NCBI GenBank assembly: GCA_947367315.1
Contig: CANBDX010000019.1
Span: 1 to 39,355 of the forward strand
Source: an uncultured Bacteroidales bacterium
GTDB lineage: Bacteria > Bacteroidota > Bacteroidia > Bacteroidales > UBA932
DNA: 39,355 nt
Reading direction: 5' to 3'
The translations under genes and the position numbers were made by a program. Of this stretch, positions 16,624-25,664 are shown one piece after another. Numbering within the stretch: position 1 is the stretch's first letter; the number at the start of each line of letters is the position of its first letter. Under the pieces are notes generated by a model. The model was given only the letters and a program-made list of their open reading frames with translations. It searched no databases and had not been told where the DNA came from.

Positions 16624-17664
16624 ATGCCAAAAGTAATCACATTCGGAGAGATCATGCTCAGACTATCTACTCCAGGTTATCTCAGATTTTCACAGGCCAA
16701 GCAATTTGAGGCCACTTTCGGAGGCGGTGAAGCCAACGTAGCCGTATCACTTGCAAATTATGGTATCGACGCTGAATTTGTGACAAGATTCCCTAAGAAC
16801 GACATTGCAGCTAGCTGCATCAAGGACCTTCACAGCTATGGTGTAGGCACAAAGCACTGCGTGTTCGGTGGCGACAGACTCGGAATCTATTTCCTTGAGA
16901 CTGGTGCAGTCGCACGTCCAAGCAAGGTTGTTTATGACCGTGCATATTCATCTATCGCTCAGATAGAGAAAGGAATGATCGACTGGGAGAAGGTGTTCGA
17001 AGGAGCTGACTGGTTCCACTGGACCGGAATTACTCCTGCCATCAGCCAGGGAGCTGCAGACGTATGTCTCGAAGCCATCAAGGCAGCGAATAAGCTCGGC
17101 GTGACAGTGTCATGTGACCTCAACTACCGCAAGAACCTCTGGAAATACGGCAAGACAGCTGCCGAGGTAATGCCTGAGCTCGTAGCAGGATGCGACGTGA
17201 TTCTTGGCAACGAAGAGGATGCCGAGAAGGTATTCGGCATCAAGCCTAAGGGATTCGATGTGACAGCCACTCACGGTGAGGTGAATGCAGCAGAGTTCGA
17301 AAGCGTATGCAAGCAGCTCATGGCCAAGTTCCCACGTGCAAAGAAGGTGATCATCACCCTCCGCGGCTCTATCAACGCAAACCACAACACATGGGGCGGC
17401 GTTCTCTACAGCAACGGCACACTCTACCAGTCACCACGCTATGACATCACCCACATCGTGGACCGCGTGGGAGGTGGAGACTCATTCATGGGAGGACTCA
17501 TCTACGGTCTCCTTACATACACCGAAGACGACCAGAAGGCTCTCAATTTCGCAGTTGCAGCCTCATGCCTCAAGCATACCATCTTCGGAGACTACAACCA
17601 GGTGACTGTGGCTGAAGTCGAGAACCTTATGAAGGGTGACGGCTCAGGACGCGTATCACGATAA
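16624..17664 (+). CDS. kdgK: 2-dehydro-3-deoxygluconokinase (PfkB family)
   Basis: A 346-residue sugar kinase that phosphorylates 2-keto-3-deoxygluconate to KDPG with ATP in the cytosol. PfkB signature 1 is the [12 protein letters not shown] block; signature 2 is [13 protein letters not shown], with the anion-hole GGGD in place of the commoner GAGD and the catalytic Asp retained. An upstream in-frame extension to 16537 covers the operator and promoter and is rejected; ATG 16624 gives the standard [14 protein letters not shown] start. It leads the kdgK-eda-exuT operon. The substrate is assigned from eda and exuT next to it. Confidence 0.9.
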   Translation: MPKVITFGEIMLRLSTPGYLRFSQAKQFEATFGGGEANVAVSLANYGIDAEFVTRFPKNDIAASCIKDLHSYGVGTKHCVFGGDRLGIYFLETGAVARPSKVVYDRAYSSIAQIEKGMIDWEKVFEGADWFHWTGITPAISQGAADVCLEAIKAANKLGVTVSCDLNYRKNLWKYGKTAAEVMPELVAGCDVILGNEEDAEKVFGIKPKGFDVTATHGEVNAAEFESVCKQLMAKFPRAKKVIITLRGSINANHNTWGGVLYSNGTLYQSPRYDITHIVDRVGGGDSFMGGLIYGLLTYTEDDQKALNFAVAASCLKHTIFGDYNQVTVAEVENLMKGDGSGRVSR

Positions 17665-17665
17665 T

Positions 17666-17694
17666 TGTCATCCCGGGCGCAAGCCAAGGAACTT
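17666..17694 (+). repeat. Partial repeat unit in the kdgK-eda spacer
   Basis: TGTCATCCCGGGCG followed by CAAGCCAAGGAACTT lies in the 43-bp spacer. It aligns with the minus strand of the ABC-F insert (14579-14551) at roughly 22 of 29 positions with one gap. Such units (GTCAT..CCCGGGCG..AAGC..GGAA) are typical of dispersed intergenic palindromic repeats. Confidence 0.5.
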
Positions 17695-17707
17695 AATGCA
17701 ATATCAT

Positions 17708-18373
17708 ATGGCAAAATATAACAAACAGCAGGTAATGACTGCAATGAAGGAGACCGGAATGGTCCCTGTATTCTATCACGCAGACCTGGAGACTGCAAAG
17801 GAAGTCGTCAGGGCTTGCTATGAAGGCGGAGTACGCGCCTTCGAGTTCACCAACCGAGGCGACTTTGCCCAGGAAGTCTTCGGCGAGCTTGTGAAATTCG
17901 CCAACAAGGAGCTCCCAGGCATGATCCTCGGCATCGGTTCGGTCGTAGACCCTGCAACAGCGGCACTTTATCTTCAGCTCGGAGCAAATTTCGTAGTAGG
18001 TCCGCTCTTCAACCCTGAAATAGCCCCTGTCTGCAACCGCCGTCTCGTGCCGTACTGCCCTGGATGCGGAACAGTTTCCGAAGTCGGCAAGGCTCAGGAA
18101 CTCGGATGCGACCTCTGCAAGGTATTCCCGGGAGATGTCCTCGGTCCTGCTTTCGTAAAGGGACTCAAGGCACCTATGCCATGGAGCCAGCTCATGGTGA
18201 CCGGCGGTGTAAAGCCTACCAGAGACAATCTTGAAGGATGGTTCAAGGCCGGTGTGACCTGCGTAGGAATGGGCAGCAACCTTTTCCCTAAGGAAGCCAT
18301 TGCAGCCAAGGACTGGGCAGCGATAACCAAGCTCTGCAAGGACGCACTTGACATCATCAAGGAAATAAGATAA
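17708..18373 (+). CDS. eda: KDPG/KHG aldolase
   Basis: A 221-residue class I aldolase splitting 2-keto-3-deoxy-6-phosphogluconate into pyruvate and glyceraldehyde 3-phosphate (family also acts on 4-hydroxy-2-oxoglutarate). The Schiff-base lysine is in DLCKVFPG, the catalytic Glu in AFEFTNRG, and the phosphate loop in MVTGGVKPT. Length is normal. Extending to 17636 would translate the repeat unit in the spacer (…CHPGRKPRN…) and is rejected; ATG 17708 gives the common MAKYNKQQV start. It acts after KdgK in the same operon. Confidence 0.93.
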   Translation: MAKYNKQQVMTAMKETGMVPVFYHADLETAKEVVRACYEGGVRAFEFTNRGDFAQEVFGELVKFANKELPGMILGIGSVVDPATAALYLQLGANFVVGPLFNPEIAPVCNRRLVPYCPGCGTVSEVGKAQELGCDLCKVFPGDVLGPAFVKGLKAPMPWSQLMVTGGVKPTRDNLEGWFKAGVTCVGMGSNLFPKEAIAAKDWAAITKLCKDALDIIKEIR

Positions 18374-18396
18374 GCAAACACAAAATCATAACAGAA

Positions 18397-19848
18397 ATGA
18401 ACAAAACAGGAAAACAACTGATGACTAACTGGCGCTGGTGGATGGTAGTGCTGCTCTTTGTGGCTACAACCGTGAATTACATGGACCGCCAGGTGCTCTC
18501 CCTCACATGGAAGGAGTTCATCGCGCCGGAGTTCCACTGGACAGACAGTGACTATGGTACAATCACCGCTTTCTTCTCACTTTTCTATGCTGTCTGCATG
18601 CTTTTCGCAGGCAAGTTCGTGGACTGGATGGGAACAAAGAAGGGTTATCTCTGGGCTATCGGAGTCTGGTCTCTCGGAGCATGTGTACACGCGCTCTGCG
18701 GATGGGCTACAATGCACATCGAGGGATACGAGACCGTTGAGGCAATGAAGGCTGTGGAGGCAGGCTCATCGGCAGCTCTGGCTATCGCTTCAGTAAGCGT
18801 ATGGCTGTTCCTTGCTGCACGAGGCATCCTCGCTCTTGGAGAGGCCGGTAACTTCCCTGCAGCAATCAAGACAACTGCAGAGTACTTCCCTAAGAAGGAC
18901 CGTGCATTCGCGACATCTATCTTCAATGCAGGCGCATCAGTGGGCGCTCTCGTGGCTCCTGCTACAATTCCGCCTCTTGCTGCAGCATTCGGCTGGGAGA
19001 TGTCATTCGTGATCATCGGAGCCCTCGGTTTCATCTGGATGGGATTCTGGGTATTCATGTATGACAAGCCACAGAACTCAAAGTTCGTGAACAAGGCTGA
19101 GCTCGATTATATCCAGCAGGACGAGGAAGAAGCACCTGCTGCAGTGGCAGTTGAAGAGAAGAAGACAATTCCTTTCCTCAAGTGCTTCACATTCCGTCAG
19201 ACATGGTCATTCATCGTAGGTAAGTTCTTCACCGACGGCGTATGGTGGTTCTACCTGTTCTGGGCTCCTGCATACTTCCAGGACCAGTTCGGATACAAGG
19301 CATCATCAGGCACAGGTATGGCTCTCATAGTGACACTCTATGCAATCGTGACCGTGATTTCAATCGGAGGTGGCTATCTTCCTAAGCTGTTCGTGGAGAA
19401 GAAGGGCATGCATCCTTACAACGGACGTATGCTTGCAATGCTCATCTTTGCATTCTTCCCTCTGTTCGCACTGTTCGCACAGCCACTCGGTATCGGTATG
19501 AACTCAGCATGGTGGCCAGCTATCATCATCGGTCTTGCCGGCGCAGGACACCAGGCTTGGTCAGCTAACCTCTTCTCGACAATCGGTGACATGTTCCCTA
19601 AGTCAGCTATCGCTACTATCACAGGTATTGGCGGTATGGCAGGTGGACTTGGTTCATTCCTTATAAACAAGGGTGCCGGTATGATCTTCACATTCTCAGA
19701 GAACGCCGGTGATGCATTCACATTCCTTGGTTTCGCTGGAAAGCAGGGTGGTTACATGATCGTCTTCTGCTTCTGCGCTGTAGCATACCTCATCGCATGG
19801 AGCATCATGAAGGTTCTCGTACCTAAGTACAAGAAGATCGAAGAATAA
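18397..19848 (+). CDS. exuT: MFS hexuronate transporter (ExuT-like)
   Basis: A 483-residue, 12-helix major facilitator of the anion:cation symporter family. TM1 NYMDRQVLSLTW and the D-WMGTKKGY loop (MFS motif A region) match ExuT/glucarate carriers; EAGNFPAAIKTTAEYFPKK in outline is the ACS signature. It likely brings glucuronate or galacturonate through the inner membrane for conversion to keto-deoxygluconate. It is the last gene of the kdgK operon, followed by a strong terminator. The isomerase and dehydrogenase steps (uxaC, uxuA/B) are not in the window. Confidence 0.85.
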   Translation: MNKTGKQLMTNWRWWMVVLLFVATTVNYMDRQVLSLTWKEFIAPEFHWTDSDYGTITAFFSLFYAVCMLFAGKFVDWMGTKKGYLWAIGVWSLGACVHALCGWATMHIEGYETVEAMKAVEAGSSAALAIASVSVWLFLAARGILALGEAGNFPAAIKTTAEYFPKKDRAFATSIFNAGASVGALVAPATIPPLAAAFGWEMSFVIIGALGFIWMGFWVFMYDKPQNSKFVNKAELDYIQQDEEEAPAAVAVEEKKTIPFLKCFTFRQTWSFIVGKFFTDGVWWFYLFWAPAYFQDQFGYKASSGTGMALIVTLYAIVTVISIGGGYLPKLFVEKKGMHPYNGRMLAMLIFAFFPLFALFAQPLGIGMNSAWWPAIIIGLAGAGHQAWSANLFSTIGDMFPKSAIATITGIGGMAGGLGSFLINKGAGMIFTFSENAGDAFTFLGFAGKQGGYMIVFCFCAVAYLIAWSIMKVLVPKYKKIEE

Positions 19849-19879
19849 CACAAAACCATAATACCAATCTATAATCGTC

Positions 19880-19915
19880 AGAGGCTGGCAGATGCGACAT
19901 CTGTCAGCCTCTTTT
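19880..19915 (+). terminator. Rho-independent terminator after exuT
   Basis: The stem is AGAGGCTG (19880-19887)/CAGCCTCT (19905-19912), a G-T pair, then CAGATG (19889-19894)/CATCTG (19898-19903), with a CGA loop, running into TTTT. It lies 32 bp after the exuT stop. Confidence 0.88.
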
Positions 19916-19956
19916 CTGCCATATTGTCAGTATTTCGAAGGTGGCAGATTATTTGT

Positions 19957-19964
19957 TATCTTTG
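19957..19964 (+). promoter_or_regulatory. -7 element of the grpE-dnaJ promoter
   Basis: TATCTTTG is followed by C. Nineteen nt upstream is TTTCG (19933-19937), a near match to the -33 TTTG. A 14-bp near-palindrome (GTCATT, TG, AATGAC; 19969-19982) lies at the expected transcription start and could be an operator. I see no CIRCE element. Confidence 0.65.
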
Positions 19965-20020
19965 CGACGTCATTTGAATGACAGTGATCAAGAGTATTCA
20001 TATATATAATATATACGGAA

Positions 20021-20599
20021 ATGGCAGAAGCAATGGAAAAGGAGCTTGAAAAGGACCTCGCGCAGGAACAGGCAAAGGAAGTGAAGGAAGAATCAAAGAA
20101 AAGCTCCAAAAAGGAAAAGAAGGAAAAGTCAAGGATAGAGGAACTGGAAAAGAAGGTAGCCGAACTCGAAGAGAAGACAGCCAAAGACAAGGATGGCTAT
20201 ATCAGACTCATGGCGGAGTTCGACAACTACCGCAGGCGTACATCCCAGGAGAAGCTTGAGCTTGTAAGCATGGCTTCAACAGACACGATCAAAGGTCTGC
20301 TTCCGGTTCTGGACGATTGCGAGAGGGCACTGAAAGTGCTTATGGAATCCGACGACAGCGATGCAGCCAAGGAAGGTACTGAACTTATTTACATTAAGCT
20401 CATGGGCTACCTCAAGAGCAAGGGGCTCGCTGTGATCGAAGCTTTAGGAGAGCCGTTCGATACGGATCTTCACGAAGCTGTGGCGCAGTTCCCGGTCCAG
20501 GAAGAGGAGAAGAAAGGGAAAGTGTTCGACGTAGTGCAGACCGGTTACACACTCAACGGAAAGGTAATCCGTTACGCAAAAGTGGTTGTAGGCATCTAA
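20021..20599 (+). CDS. grpE: Nucleotide exchange factor GrpE
   Basis: A 192-residue DnaK co-chaperone that releases ADP from DnaK. A very charged Lys/Glu coiled coil (about 1-60) precedes the long paired helix ([17 protein letters not shown] in outline) and a C-terminal beta-wing with [18 protein letters not shown]. Length and domain order are normal. dnaJ starts 10 bp after the stop, the usual grpE-dnaJ pair. dnaK itself is not in the window. Confidence 0.95.
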   Translation: MAEAMEKELEKDLAQEQAKEVKEESKKSSKKEKKEKSRIEELEKKVAELEEKTAKDKDGYIRLMAEFDNYRRRTSQEKLELVSMASTDTIKGLLPVLDDCERALKVLMESDDSDAAKEGTELIYIKLMGYLKSKGLAVIEALGEPFDTDLHEAVAQFPVQEEEKKGKVFDVVQTGYTLNGKVIRYAKVVVGI

Positions 20600-20609
20600 G
20601 AAGCATATT

Positions 20610-21782
20610 ATGGCAAACAAAAGAGACTACTATGAAGTGCTGGGCATCGGAAAGGGCGCATCGGCAGATGAAATAAAGAAGGCGTACAGGAAACTGGCTG
20701 TCAAATACCACCCGGACAAGAACCCAGGAGACAAGGAAGCCGAGGAAAAGTTCAAGGAGGCAGCCGAGGCATATGCAATCCTCAGCGACCCTGACAAGAA
20801 GGCAAGATACGACCAGTTCGGTCACGCGGGAGTGGAAGGAGCCGGTCCTGACTTCAGCCACGGATTCGGAGACCTCAACGACCTTTTCAGAGACCTCTTC
20901 GGAGGTGCATTCGGCGGAGGGTTCGGCGGATTTGAAGGGTTCGGCGGCTTCAACGGCTTCAGGCGTGAAGAACCTCAGAAGCGTGTTTACAGAGGTCGTG
21001 ACATCCGTGTACGCGTAAAGCTTACTCTTGAAGAGATAGCCAAGGGAGTCGATAAGGAGGTCACCATCGAGAAGAATGTACCATGCCAGGAATGCGGTGG
21101 AAAAGGTGCAAAAAATGCTTCGGACATCAAGACATGCCCTGCCTGCGGAGGTACAGGACAGATACGCAGGGTCGTGAATCACGCATTTGGTCAGAGCGTA
21201 GGGTACTCGACATGTCAGCAGTGCGGTGGAGAAGGAAAGATCATCTCCAACCCATGCCGCAGCTGCAACGGTACCGGACTCGTGCGCAAGCGTGAGAAAA
21301 TCACAGTCAGGATTCCTGCAGGAGTAGAGGCCGGCATGCAGCTCACCCTCACAGGCGAAGGTCATGCAGCAAAGAATAACGGAATCAACGGAGACCTTCT
21401 TGTAGTCATCGAGGAACAGGAGCATCCGGTACTCAAGCGCGAAGGCAACAATCTCTACTGCACAACCGTGATTTCTGTGCCTGATGCGATACTTGGAGCA
21501 GAAGTGGAAGTGCCTACACTCGACGGACCGCATAAGCTGAAGGTAGAAGCCGGCACACAGTCAGGAACCGTCGTAAGGCTCAGAGGAAAGGGACTCCCTA
21601 CCGTAAACGGCTACGGCGGTACAGGCGACCTATACGTAAAGATTGCCGTCTGGATTCCTAAGAAACTGGACAAGGATGAGAAGCAGGCAGTCGAAGCCAT
21701 GCGCTCAAAAGAGGGATTCAAGCCTAATCCAAACAAGGAGGACAGGAATTTCTTCGAGAGAATAAAGGACTTTTTTGACTAA
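20610..21782 (+). CDS. dnaJ: Chaperone DnaJ (type I Hsp40)
   Basis: A 390-residue type I DnaJ: J-domain (1-70) with the HPD motif in KYHPDKNPG, a Gly/Phe-rich linker (about 75-125), four zinc-finger repeats [24 protein letters not shown] and CRSCNGTG (about 155-230), and two beta-sandwich client domains. It delivers unfolded clients to DnaK and stimulates ATP hydrolysis. It is co-transcribed with grpE. Confidence 0.97.
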   Translation: MANKRDYYEVLGIGKGASADEIKKAYRKLAVKYHPDKNPGDKEAEEKFKEAAEAYAILSDPDKKARYDQFGHAGVEGAGPDFSHGFGDLNDLFRDLFGGAFGGGFGGFEGFGGFNGFRREEPQKRVYRGRDIRVRVKLTLEEIAKGVDKEVTIEKNVPCQECGGKGAKNASDIKTCPACGGTGQIRRVVNHAFGQSVGYSTCQQCGGEGKIISNPCRSCNGTGLVRKREKITVRIPAGVEAGMQLTLTGEGHAAKNNGINGDLLVVIEEQEHPVLKREGNNLYCTTVISVPDAILGAEVEVPTLDGPHKLKVEAGTQSGTVVRLRGKGLPTVNGYGGTGDLYVKIAVWIPKKLDKDEKQAVEAMRSKEGFKPNPNKEDRNFFERIKDFFD

Positions 21783-21815
21783 ATCATATTTTTTAAGAAA
21801 ATTTTCTCAAAAAAG

Positions 21816-21846
21816 TTTGCAGGTTTAAAATTTATTCCTACCTTTG
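21816..21846 (+). promoter_or_regulatory. Bacteroidetes-type promoter for rplS
   Basis: TTTG (21816-21819) and TACCTTTG (21839-21846) are separated by exactly 19 nt, a full consensus match. The leader to the rplS ATG is about 75 nt. Confidence 0.8.
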
Positions 21847-21862
21847 CAATCCCAAAATCAAA

Positions 21863-21901
21863 GCAACCTCTCATGCAGGGTGAAAAAAGACATGATGTTG
21901 C
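21863..21901 (+). promoter_or_regulatory. Structured 5' leader of rplS
   Basis: GCAAC (21863-21867) pairs with GTTGC (21897-21901), and inside it TCATG (21871-21875) pairs with CATGA (21891-21895), with a CTC/T internal loop and a 15-nt A-rich loop. It lies wholly within the rplS leader. Autoregulatory leaders of bL19 are known in other groups; a similar role here is inference. Confidence 0.5.
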
Positions 21902-21925
21902 CACCAAAATTTAATTGAAAGAAAA

Positions 21926-22300
21926 ATGGATCTTATTAAAGTAGTAGAGCAGGCATTCGCAAACGAGAAAGTAGCCAGCTACCCTAAATTCAAAACCGGT
22001 GACACAATCACCGTTACATACAGAATCAAGGAGGGTGACAAGGAGAGACTTCAGAAGTTCAGAGGTACTGTTATCCAGCTTCGCGGAGCTTCAGCAGCAA
22101 CAAGAACATTCACTATCCGCCGTGTGGCAAGTGGAGTAGGTGTTGAGAGAATCTTCCCATTCGAATCACCATTCATCGAGTCAATCGAGCTCAACAAGGT
22201 AGGTAAAGTTCGTCGCGCACGTATCTTCTACCTCCGCGAACTCTCAGGTAAGAAGGCTCGTATCAAGGAGAAGAAGACTGCTACTGTAAAGGCAGAGTAA
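21926..22300 (+). CDS. rplS: 50S ribosomal protein L19 (bL19)
   Basis: A 124-residue large-subunit protein at the 30S-50S interface. The N-terminal helix (VVEQAFANEKVASYPKFKTGD in outline), KFRGTVIQLRG, the TFTIRRVASGVGVERIFP block and KVRRARIFYLRELSGKKARI are the bL19 core. The short Lys/Ala tail is typical of Bacteroidales. It is monocistronic, away from the usual trmD-rplS arrangement of other phyla. Expression probably also depends on the hairpin leader. Confidence 0.96.
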   Translation: MDLIKVVEQAFANEKVASYPKFKTGDTITVTYRIKEGDKERLQKFRGTVIQLRGASAATRTFTIRRVASGVGVERIFPFESPFIESIELNKVGKVRRARIFYLRELSGKKARIKEKKTATVKAE

Positions 22301-22324
22301 GACATACGCAGCATAGCTGCAATC

Positions 22325-22398
22325 GGCCCCATAGCTCAACTGAATAGAGCATTTGACTACGGATCAAAAGGTTTCAGGTTTGAATCCTGATGGGGTCA
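22325..22398 (+). tRNA. tRNA-Arg (anticodon ACG)
   Basis: A complete cloverleaf of 74 nt. The acceptor GGCCCCA pairs with TGGGGTC (one G-T) with discriminator A at 22398. The D arm is AGCTC...GAGC. The anticodon stem TTTGA/TCAAA encloses the loop CTACGGA, giving anticodon ACG (read as ICG after deamination). The T stem is TCAGG/CCTGA with loop TTTGAAT. CCA is not encoded. Confidence 0.93.
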
Positions 22399-22408
22399 CA
22401 AAATTTGA

Positions 22409-22437
22409 GAAGCCGACCAGATGGTCGGTTTCTTTTT
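22409..22437 (+). terminator. Terminator after tRNA-Arg
   Basis: GAAGCCGACC (22409-22418) and GGTCGGTTTC (22423-22432) pair over 10 bp with one G-U, around an AGAT loop, followed by TTTTT. It ends the rplS/tRNA-Arg transcripts. Confidence 0.88.
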
Positions 22438-22468
22438 ATTCATAGAATGGCATTAGGTAAAAATTTCA

Positions 22469-22486
22469 CTATCTTTGTAAAGATAG
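22469..22486 (+). promoter_or_regulatory. Promoter -7 element of the DUF389 gene embedded in a palindrome
   Basis: TATCTTTG (22470-22477) is a -7 match, 21 nt before the ATG. It lies in the inverted repeat CTATCTTT (22469-22476), GT, AAAGATAG (22479-22486). A protein bound here would cover the promoter. The -33 half is poor. Confidence 0.5.
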
Positions 22487-22498
22487 ACACAGAATGCC

Positions 22499-23857
22499 AT
22501 GAAACCACTAAACGACCTCCTGGAACAGGTCAAATCAACTTTGAATCTGACCGGCTATATAGATACGGAAGCAGCCGAGAAAACCATACGCGGCAATATC
22601 TATTTTAAAGGACCTAACGCATGGATCCTAGCAATAGCTACTATTATAGCGTCCATAGGACTCAATGTCAATTCCATTCCTGTTGTCATAGGAGCGATGC
22701 TCATATCCCCTCTCATGGGTCCGATATTCGGACTCGGTCTGGGACTTGGTGTCAATGACATGCCCCTGATGAAACTTTCAGGAAAAAACCTGCTGATAAT
22801 GGTAAGCATCAGCCTTGCCGCTTCAATCATTTACTTTCTTATAACACCCCTTAGCCTGAGCAATCCGACTGAGCTGCTGGCAAGAACCAACCCGACAATA
22901 TATGATGTTCTGATAGCCGTATTCGGAGGATTTGCCGGAATCCTGGAACAATGTAAAAAGGAAAAGGGCACGGTGTTCTCGGGAGTAGCCATTGCCACAG
23001 CCCTAATGCCCCCACTTTGTACAGCCGGTTTCGGACTGGCAAGCGGAAACATAACATATTTCCTTGGAGCCCTATATCTTTTCGTCATCAACTGCCTTTT
23101 CATTATGCTGGCAACTTACTTCAGCGTAAAATACTTCAAGTTCAGACAGACAGAATTTGAAGACCAGGCTGTAAGGGCAAAAGCCAGAAGAATCAGCACA
23201 GTATTGATTGTTATTTTCATTGTGCCAAGCATATGGTCTGCTATAACACTCATCCAGCACAATAACTTTGAAGATAATGCCACAGCATTTGCCGAGCACA
23301 GCAAGGCCTACGACAGAAGTATCATCTACGACTATCGAATCAACCACTCGGACGGCTCCTCAATAGAGCTATTCTTCACCGGTGACCCATTGAGCGAGAA
23401 CACACGTAACCTAATCTTCAAGACGGCCGCTGAATACGGAATCAGTGAAGACCAGATTATAATAAACGAACATACTACCAGCGAGAACGAAAACAACATA
23501 AAACTCGTCAAAGGAATCTATGACAAGATGGACATCGAAGTCGGCAAGAGGGATGAGGAAATCCGAAGACTACGTCAGGAACTGAGAGCAGCAAAAGGCT
23601 CTGCTATACCGTATGTACAGATCACCCGGGAAATAATAAACTCATACCCAAGCGTTCATAATGTACATATAACACAGGGGGCATCAGTATCAAAAGACTC
23701 GCTCAACACAACACCATCCATGATGGTCATGGTATATACAGACAGTCTCCTGCCATGCGAATCGGCGACCAGCCTGAAGTCATGGTTGAAGATACGTCTC
23801 AACGCGGAAAACTTAACGCTGGTGAACCACTGTCAAGAAACGACAAACTTACAATAA
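22499..23857 (+). CDS. DUF389 / TIGR00341 family membrane protein
   Basis: A 452-residue protein with about six transmembrane helices in residues 40-235. The DUF389 signature is visible in ASIGLNVNSIPVVIGAMLIS, PLMGPIFGLGLG and the SGVAIATALMPPLCTAGFG region. A soluble C-terminal part (about 240-452) contains a heptad-like charged helix (about 345-375). The family is widespread, sometimes fused to sensors, and its biochemical function is not known; a transport or stress role is speculative. Base composition is more AT-rich than its neighbours. It is monocistronic, and its terminator overlaps the 3' end of murF. Confidence 0.85.
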   Translation: MKPLNDLLEQVKSTLNLTGYIDTEAAEKTIRGNIYFKGPNAWILAIATIIASIGLNVNSIPVVIGAMLISPLMGPIFGLGLGLGVNDMPLMKLSGKNLLIMVSISLAASIIYFLITPLSLSNPTELLARTNPTIYDVLIAVFGGFAGILEQCKKEKGTVFSGVAIATALMPPLCTAGFGLASGNITYFLGALYLFVINCLFIMLATYFSVKYFKFRQTEFEDQAVRAKARRISTVLIVIFIVPSIWSAITLIQHNNFEDNATAFAEHSKAYDRSIIYDYRINHSDGSSIELFFTGDPLSENTRNLIFKTAAEYGISEDQIIINEHTTSENENNIKLVKGIYDKMDIEVGKRDEEIRRLRQELRAAKGSAIPYVQITREIINSYPSVHNVHITQGASVSKDSLNTTPSMMVMVYTDSLLPCESATSLKSWLKIRLNAENLTLVNHCQETTNLQ

Positions 23858-23901
23858 GGAGAAGGTCCTGTAAGGCTTAAAGCACTTCCAGGACCTTTTC
23901 C
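23858..23901. terminator. Shared terminator between DUF389 gene and murF
   Basis: GGAGAAGGTCCTG (23858-23870) pairs with CAGGACCTTTTCC (23889-23901) over 13 bp with one G-U. The loop is 18 nt. The right arm and part of the loop lie inside the last codons of murF, so murF coding sequence doubles as half of the hairpin. Confidence 0.75.
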
Positions 23902-25220
23902 ATTCTGGTTCCTCGTGACCCTTTGATAAGGATGACTGATCCATTCACAGGATTATCCTTAAACCATTCTGCCATATCTGAGGACGTCGCAAACCATTTG
24001 ACACCAGCCTCATCAACCTTTTCCAAGGCCGATCCGAATTCCTTGCCGACAAGGCAGACTAAGGAATAAGAACTGGAGGACAATCTCCTTATTACCTTCA
24101 GATGTTCTTCCACAGAATCCTCACCAAGCTCAAGCATATCCCCCAGAAGCACAATCTTCTTGTCGGCCTGCACACCGGCAAAATTAGACAATGCTGCCTC
24201 CATACTGGTAGGGTTGGCATTATATGCATCCACAATCAGGGTATTTGCCTGAGTCTTTACCATCTGGGAACGGTTGTTGGACGGAACATACGCCTCGATA
24301 GCCTTTACTGCATCCTCAAATGAAACTCCGAAATGGGCTCCTACTGCAATTGCAGCCATCACATTGTCGGCATTATATGATCCAACTAGATTGGTATTGA
24401 TGACAACACCGTTCATGTGTATTCTAAGGAACGGAGACTCCGGGCTTGAAGGAAGCACCACAGCACCGCTATAATCCAGTCCGTAAGGGAGAACCAACGA
24501 ATATGGCCGTTCAGGGTCGCTCTGCAGGTTCCTCTCAGCAGCCATTCGGCAAAGATATGGATTATCAACATTAAGGAAGACCTTATCAGATGTCCTGCGG
24601 AGATAATCATAAAGCTCGCCCTTTGTCTTCATCACGCCTTCAAAACTTCCGAATCCAAGCAGATGTGCCTTGCCTACATTTGTGATAAGGCCATAGTTCG
24701 GGAGTGCGATATCGACAAGCTCCTTGATATCGCCAGGATGGCTTGCTCCCATCTCGACCACAGCAATCTGCGTGTCAGGGCCTACAGTAAGCAAGGTAAG
24801 CGGCACGCCGATGCTGTTGTTCAGGTTGCCCTTCGTTGCCGTCACATTGTACCTGACGGAAAGGACCTCACGGATAAGTTCCTTTGTCGTTGTCTTTCCG
24901 TTGGTACCCGTCAGAGCAACGACCGGAAGAGGCTTCCCATCCACAAAAGTCATTGACCTGTGCCATCTTGCCAGCTCCTGAAGGGTCTTCAACGTATCCT
25001 CCACCGGAATCACGCGAGGATCACCGGAAGCAGCTGCGGCAGAATCCTCTGCCACCACAGCATAAGACGCACCGGCTTCGAGCGCCTTGAGCGCATATTC
25101 GTTGCCATCGAAGTTCTCTCCCCTGAGGGCAAAGAACATATCACCTGCAGAAAGAGTGCGGGTATCCGTTGTCACACGCCCGCACTCCTTGAATTTATTA
25201 TATATCGATACGATTTTCAT
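23877..25220 (-). CDS. murF: UDP-N-acetylmuramoyl-tripeptide--D-Ala-D-Ala ligase
   Basis: A 447-residue Mur ligase that adds D-Ala-D-Ala to UDP-MurNAc-tripeptide with ATP, the last cytosolic step in making the peptidoglycan stem. The N-terminal uridine-binding domain has VTTDTRTLSAGDMFFALRG in outline; the P-loop is LTGTNGKTTTKE; then VEMGASHPGDI and the C-terminal AYNANPTSM. Upstream in-frame extension into dut is rejected; ATG 25220 gives the family start and lies 10 bp after the dut stop. It is the last gene of the htrA-rpoD-argS-dut-murF run and stands outside any mur/fts cluster. Confidence 0.95.
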   Translation of the reverse strand: MKIVSIYNKFKECGRVTTDTRTLSAGDMFFALRGENFDGNEYALKALEAGASYAVVAEDSAAAASGDPRVIPVEDTLKTLQELARWHRSMTFVDGKPLPVVALTGTNGKTTTKELIREVLSVRYNVTATKGNLNNSIGVPLTLLTVGPDTQIAVVEMGASHPGDIKELVDIALPNYGLITNVGKAHLLGFGSFEGVMKTKGELYDYLRRTSDKVFLNVDNPYLCRMAAERNLQSDPERPYSLVLPYGLDYSGAVVLPSSPESPFLRIHMNGVVINTNLVGSYNADNVMAAIAVGAHFGVSFEDAVKAIEAYVPSNNRSQMVKTQANTLIVDAYNANPTSMEAALSNFAGVQADKKIVLLGDMLELGEDSVEEHLKVIRRLSSSSYSLVCLVGKEFGSALEKVDEAGVKWFATSSDMAEWFKDNPVNGSVILIKGSRGTRMEKVLEVL

Positions 25221-25230
25221 ATATGTATGG

Positions 25231-25662
25231 TTAGCGTCCTGTAGAGCCGAATCCACCTGCACCACGTTCCGTCTCATCAAGCACCTCAACTTCGTCCCAC
25301 TCAACCTTTTCATAACGTGCAATCACCAGTTGGGCTATCCGTTCTCCAGGATTCACGGTGAAGGACTCGTTGGAAAGGTTCACAAGGATTACCTTGATTT
25401 CTCCTCGGTAGTCTGCATCTATGGTTCCCGGTGAATTAAGCACAGAGATGCCATACTTTGCCGCAAGACCGCTGCGTGGACGCACCTGGGCTTCCGTACC
25501 GTCAGGAAGAGCTATGAAAAGTCCGGTAGGGATCATGGCTCTTTCAAGCGGTCCCAATGTCACAGGCTCGGTCAGATTGGCCTTGAGATCCATTCCGGCC
25601 GACTTCTCGGTGGCATATGCTGGAGTCGGATATGCAGACTTGTTTACGATATTGACCTTCAT
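25231..25662 (-). CDS. dut: dUTP diphosphatase
   Basis: A 143-residue trimeric dUTPase converting dUTP to dUMP and pyrophosphate, keeping uracil out of DNA. All five motifs are present: GMDLKANL (1), [11 protein letters not shown] (2), [10 protein letters not shown] with the catalytic Asp (3), GERIAQLV (4) and [11 protein letters not shown] (5), the last closing over the active site. It sits 2 bp after argS and 10 bp before murF. A uracil-DNA-glycosylase-like gene is in the same window but not in the same operon. Confidence 0.97.
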   Translation of the reverse strand: MKVNIVNKSAYPTPAYATEKSAGMDLKANLTEPVTLGPLERAMIPTGLFIALPDGTEAQVRPRSGLAAKYGISVLNSPGTIDADYRGEIKVILVNLSNESFTVNPGERIAQLVIARYEKVEWDEVEVLDETERGAGGFGSTGR

Positions 25663-25664
25663 GA

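Noticed and set aside
17636..17707. N-terminal extension of Eda
   Set aside because: It overlaps the end of kdgK and translates the repeat unit in the spacer; the standard start is ATG 17708.
25221..25322. N-terminal extension of MurF
   Set aside because: It lies inside dut in another frame; ATG 25220 matches known MurF N termini.
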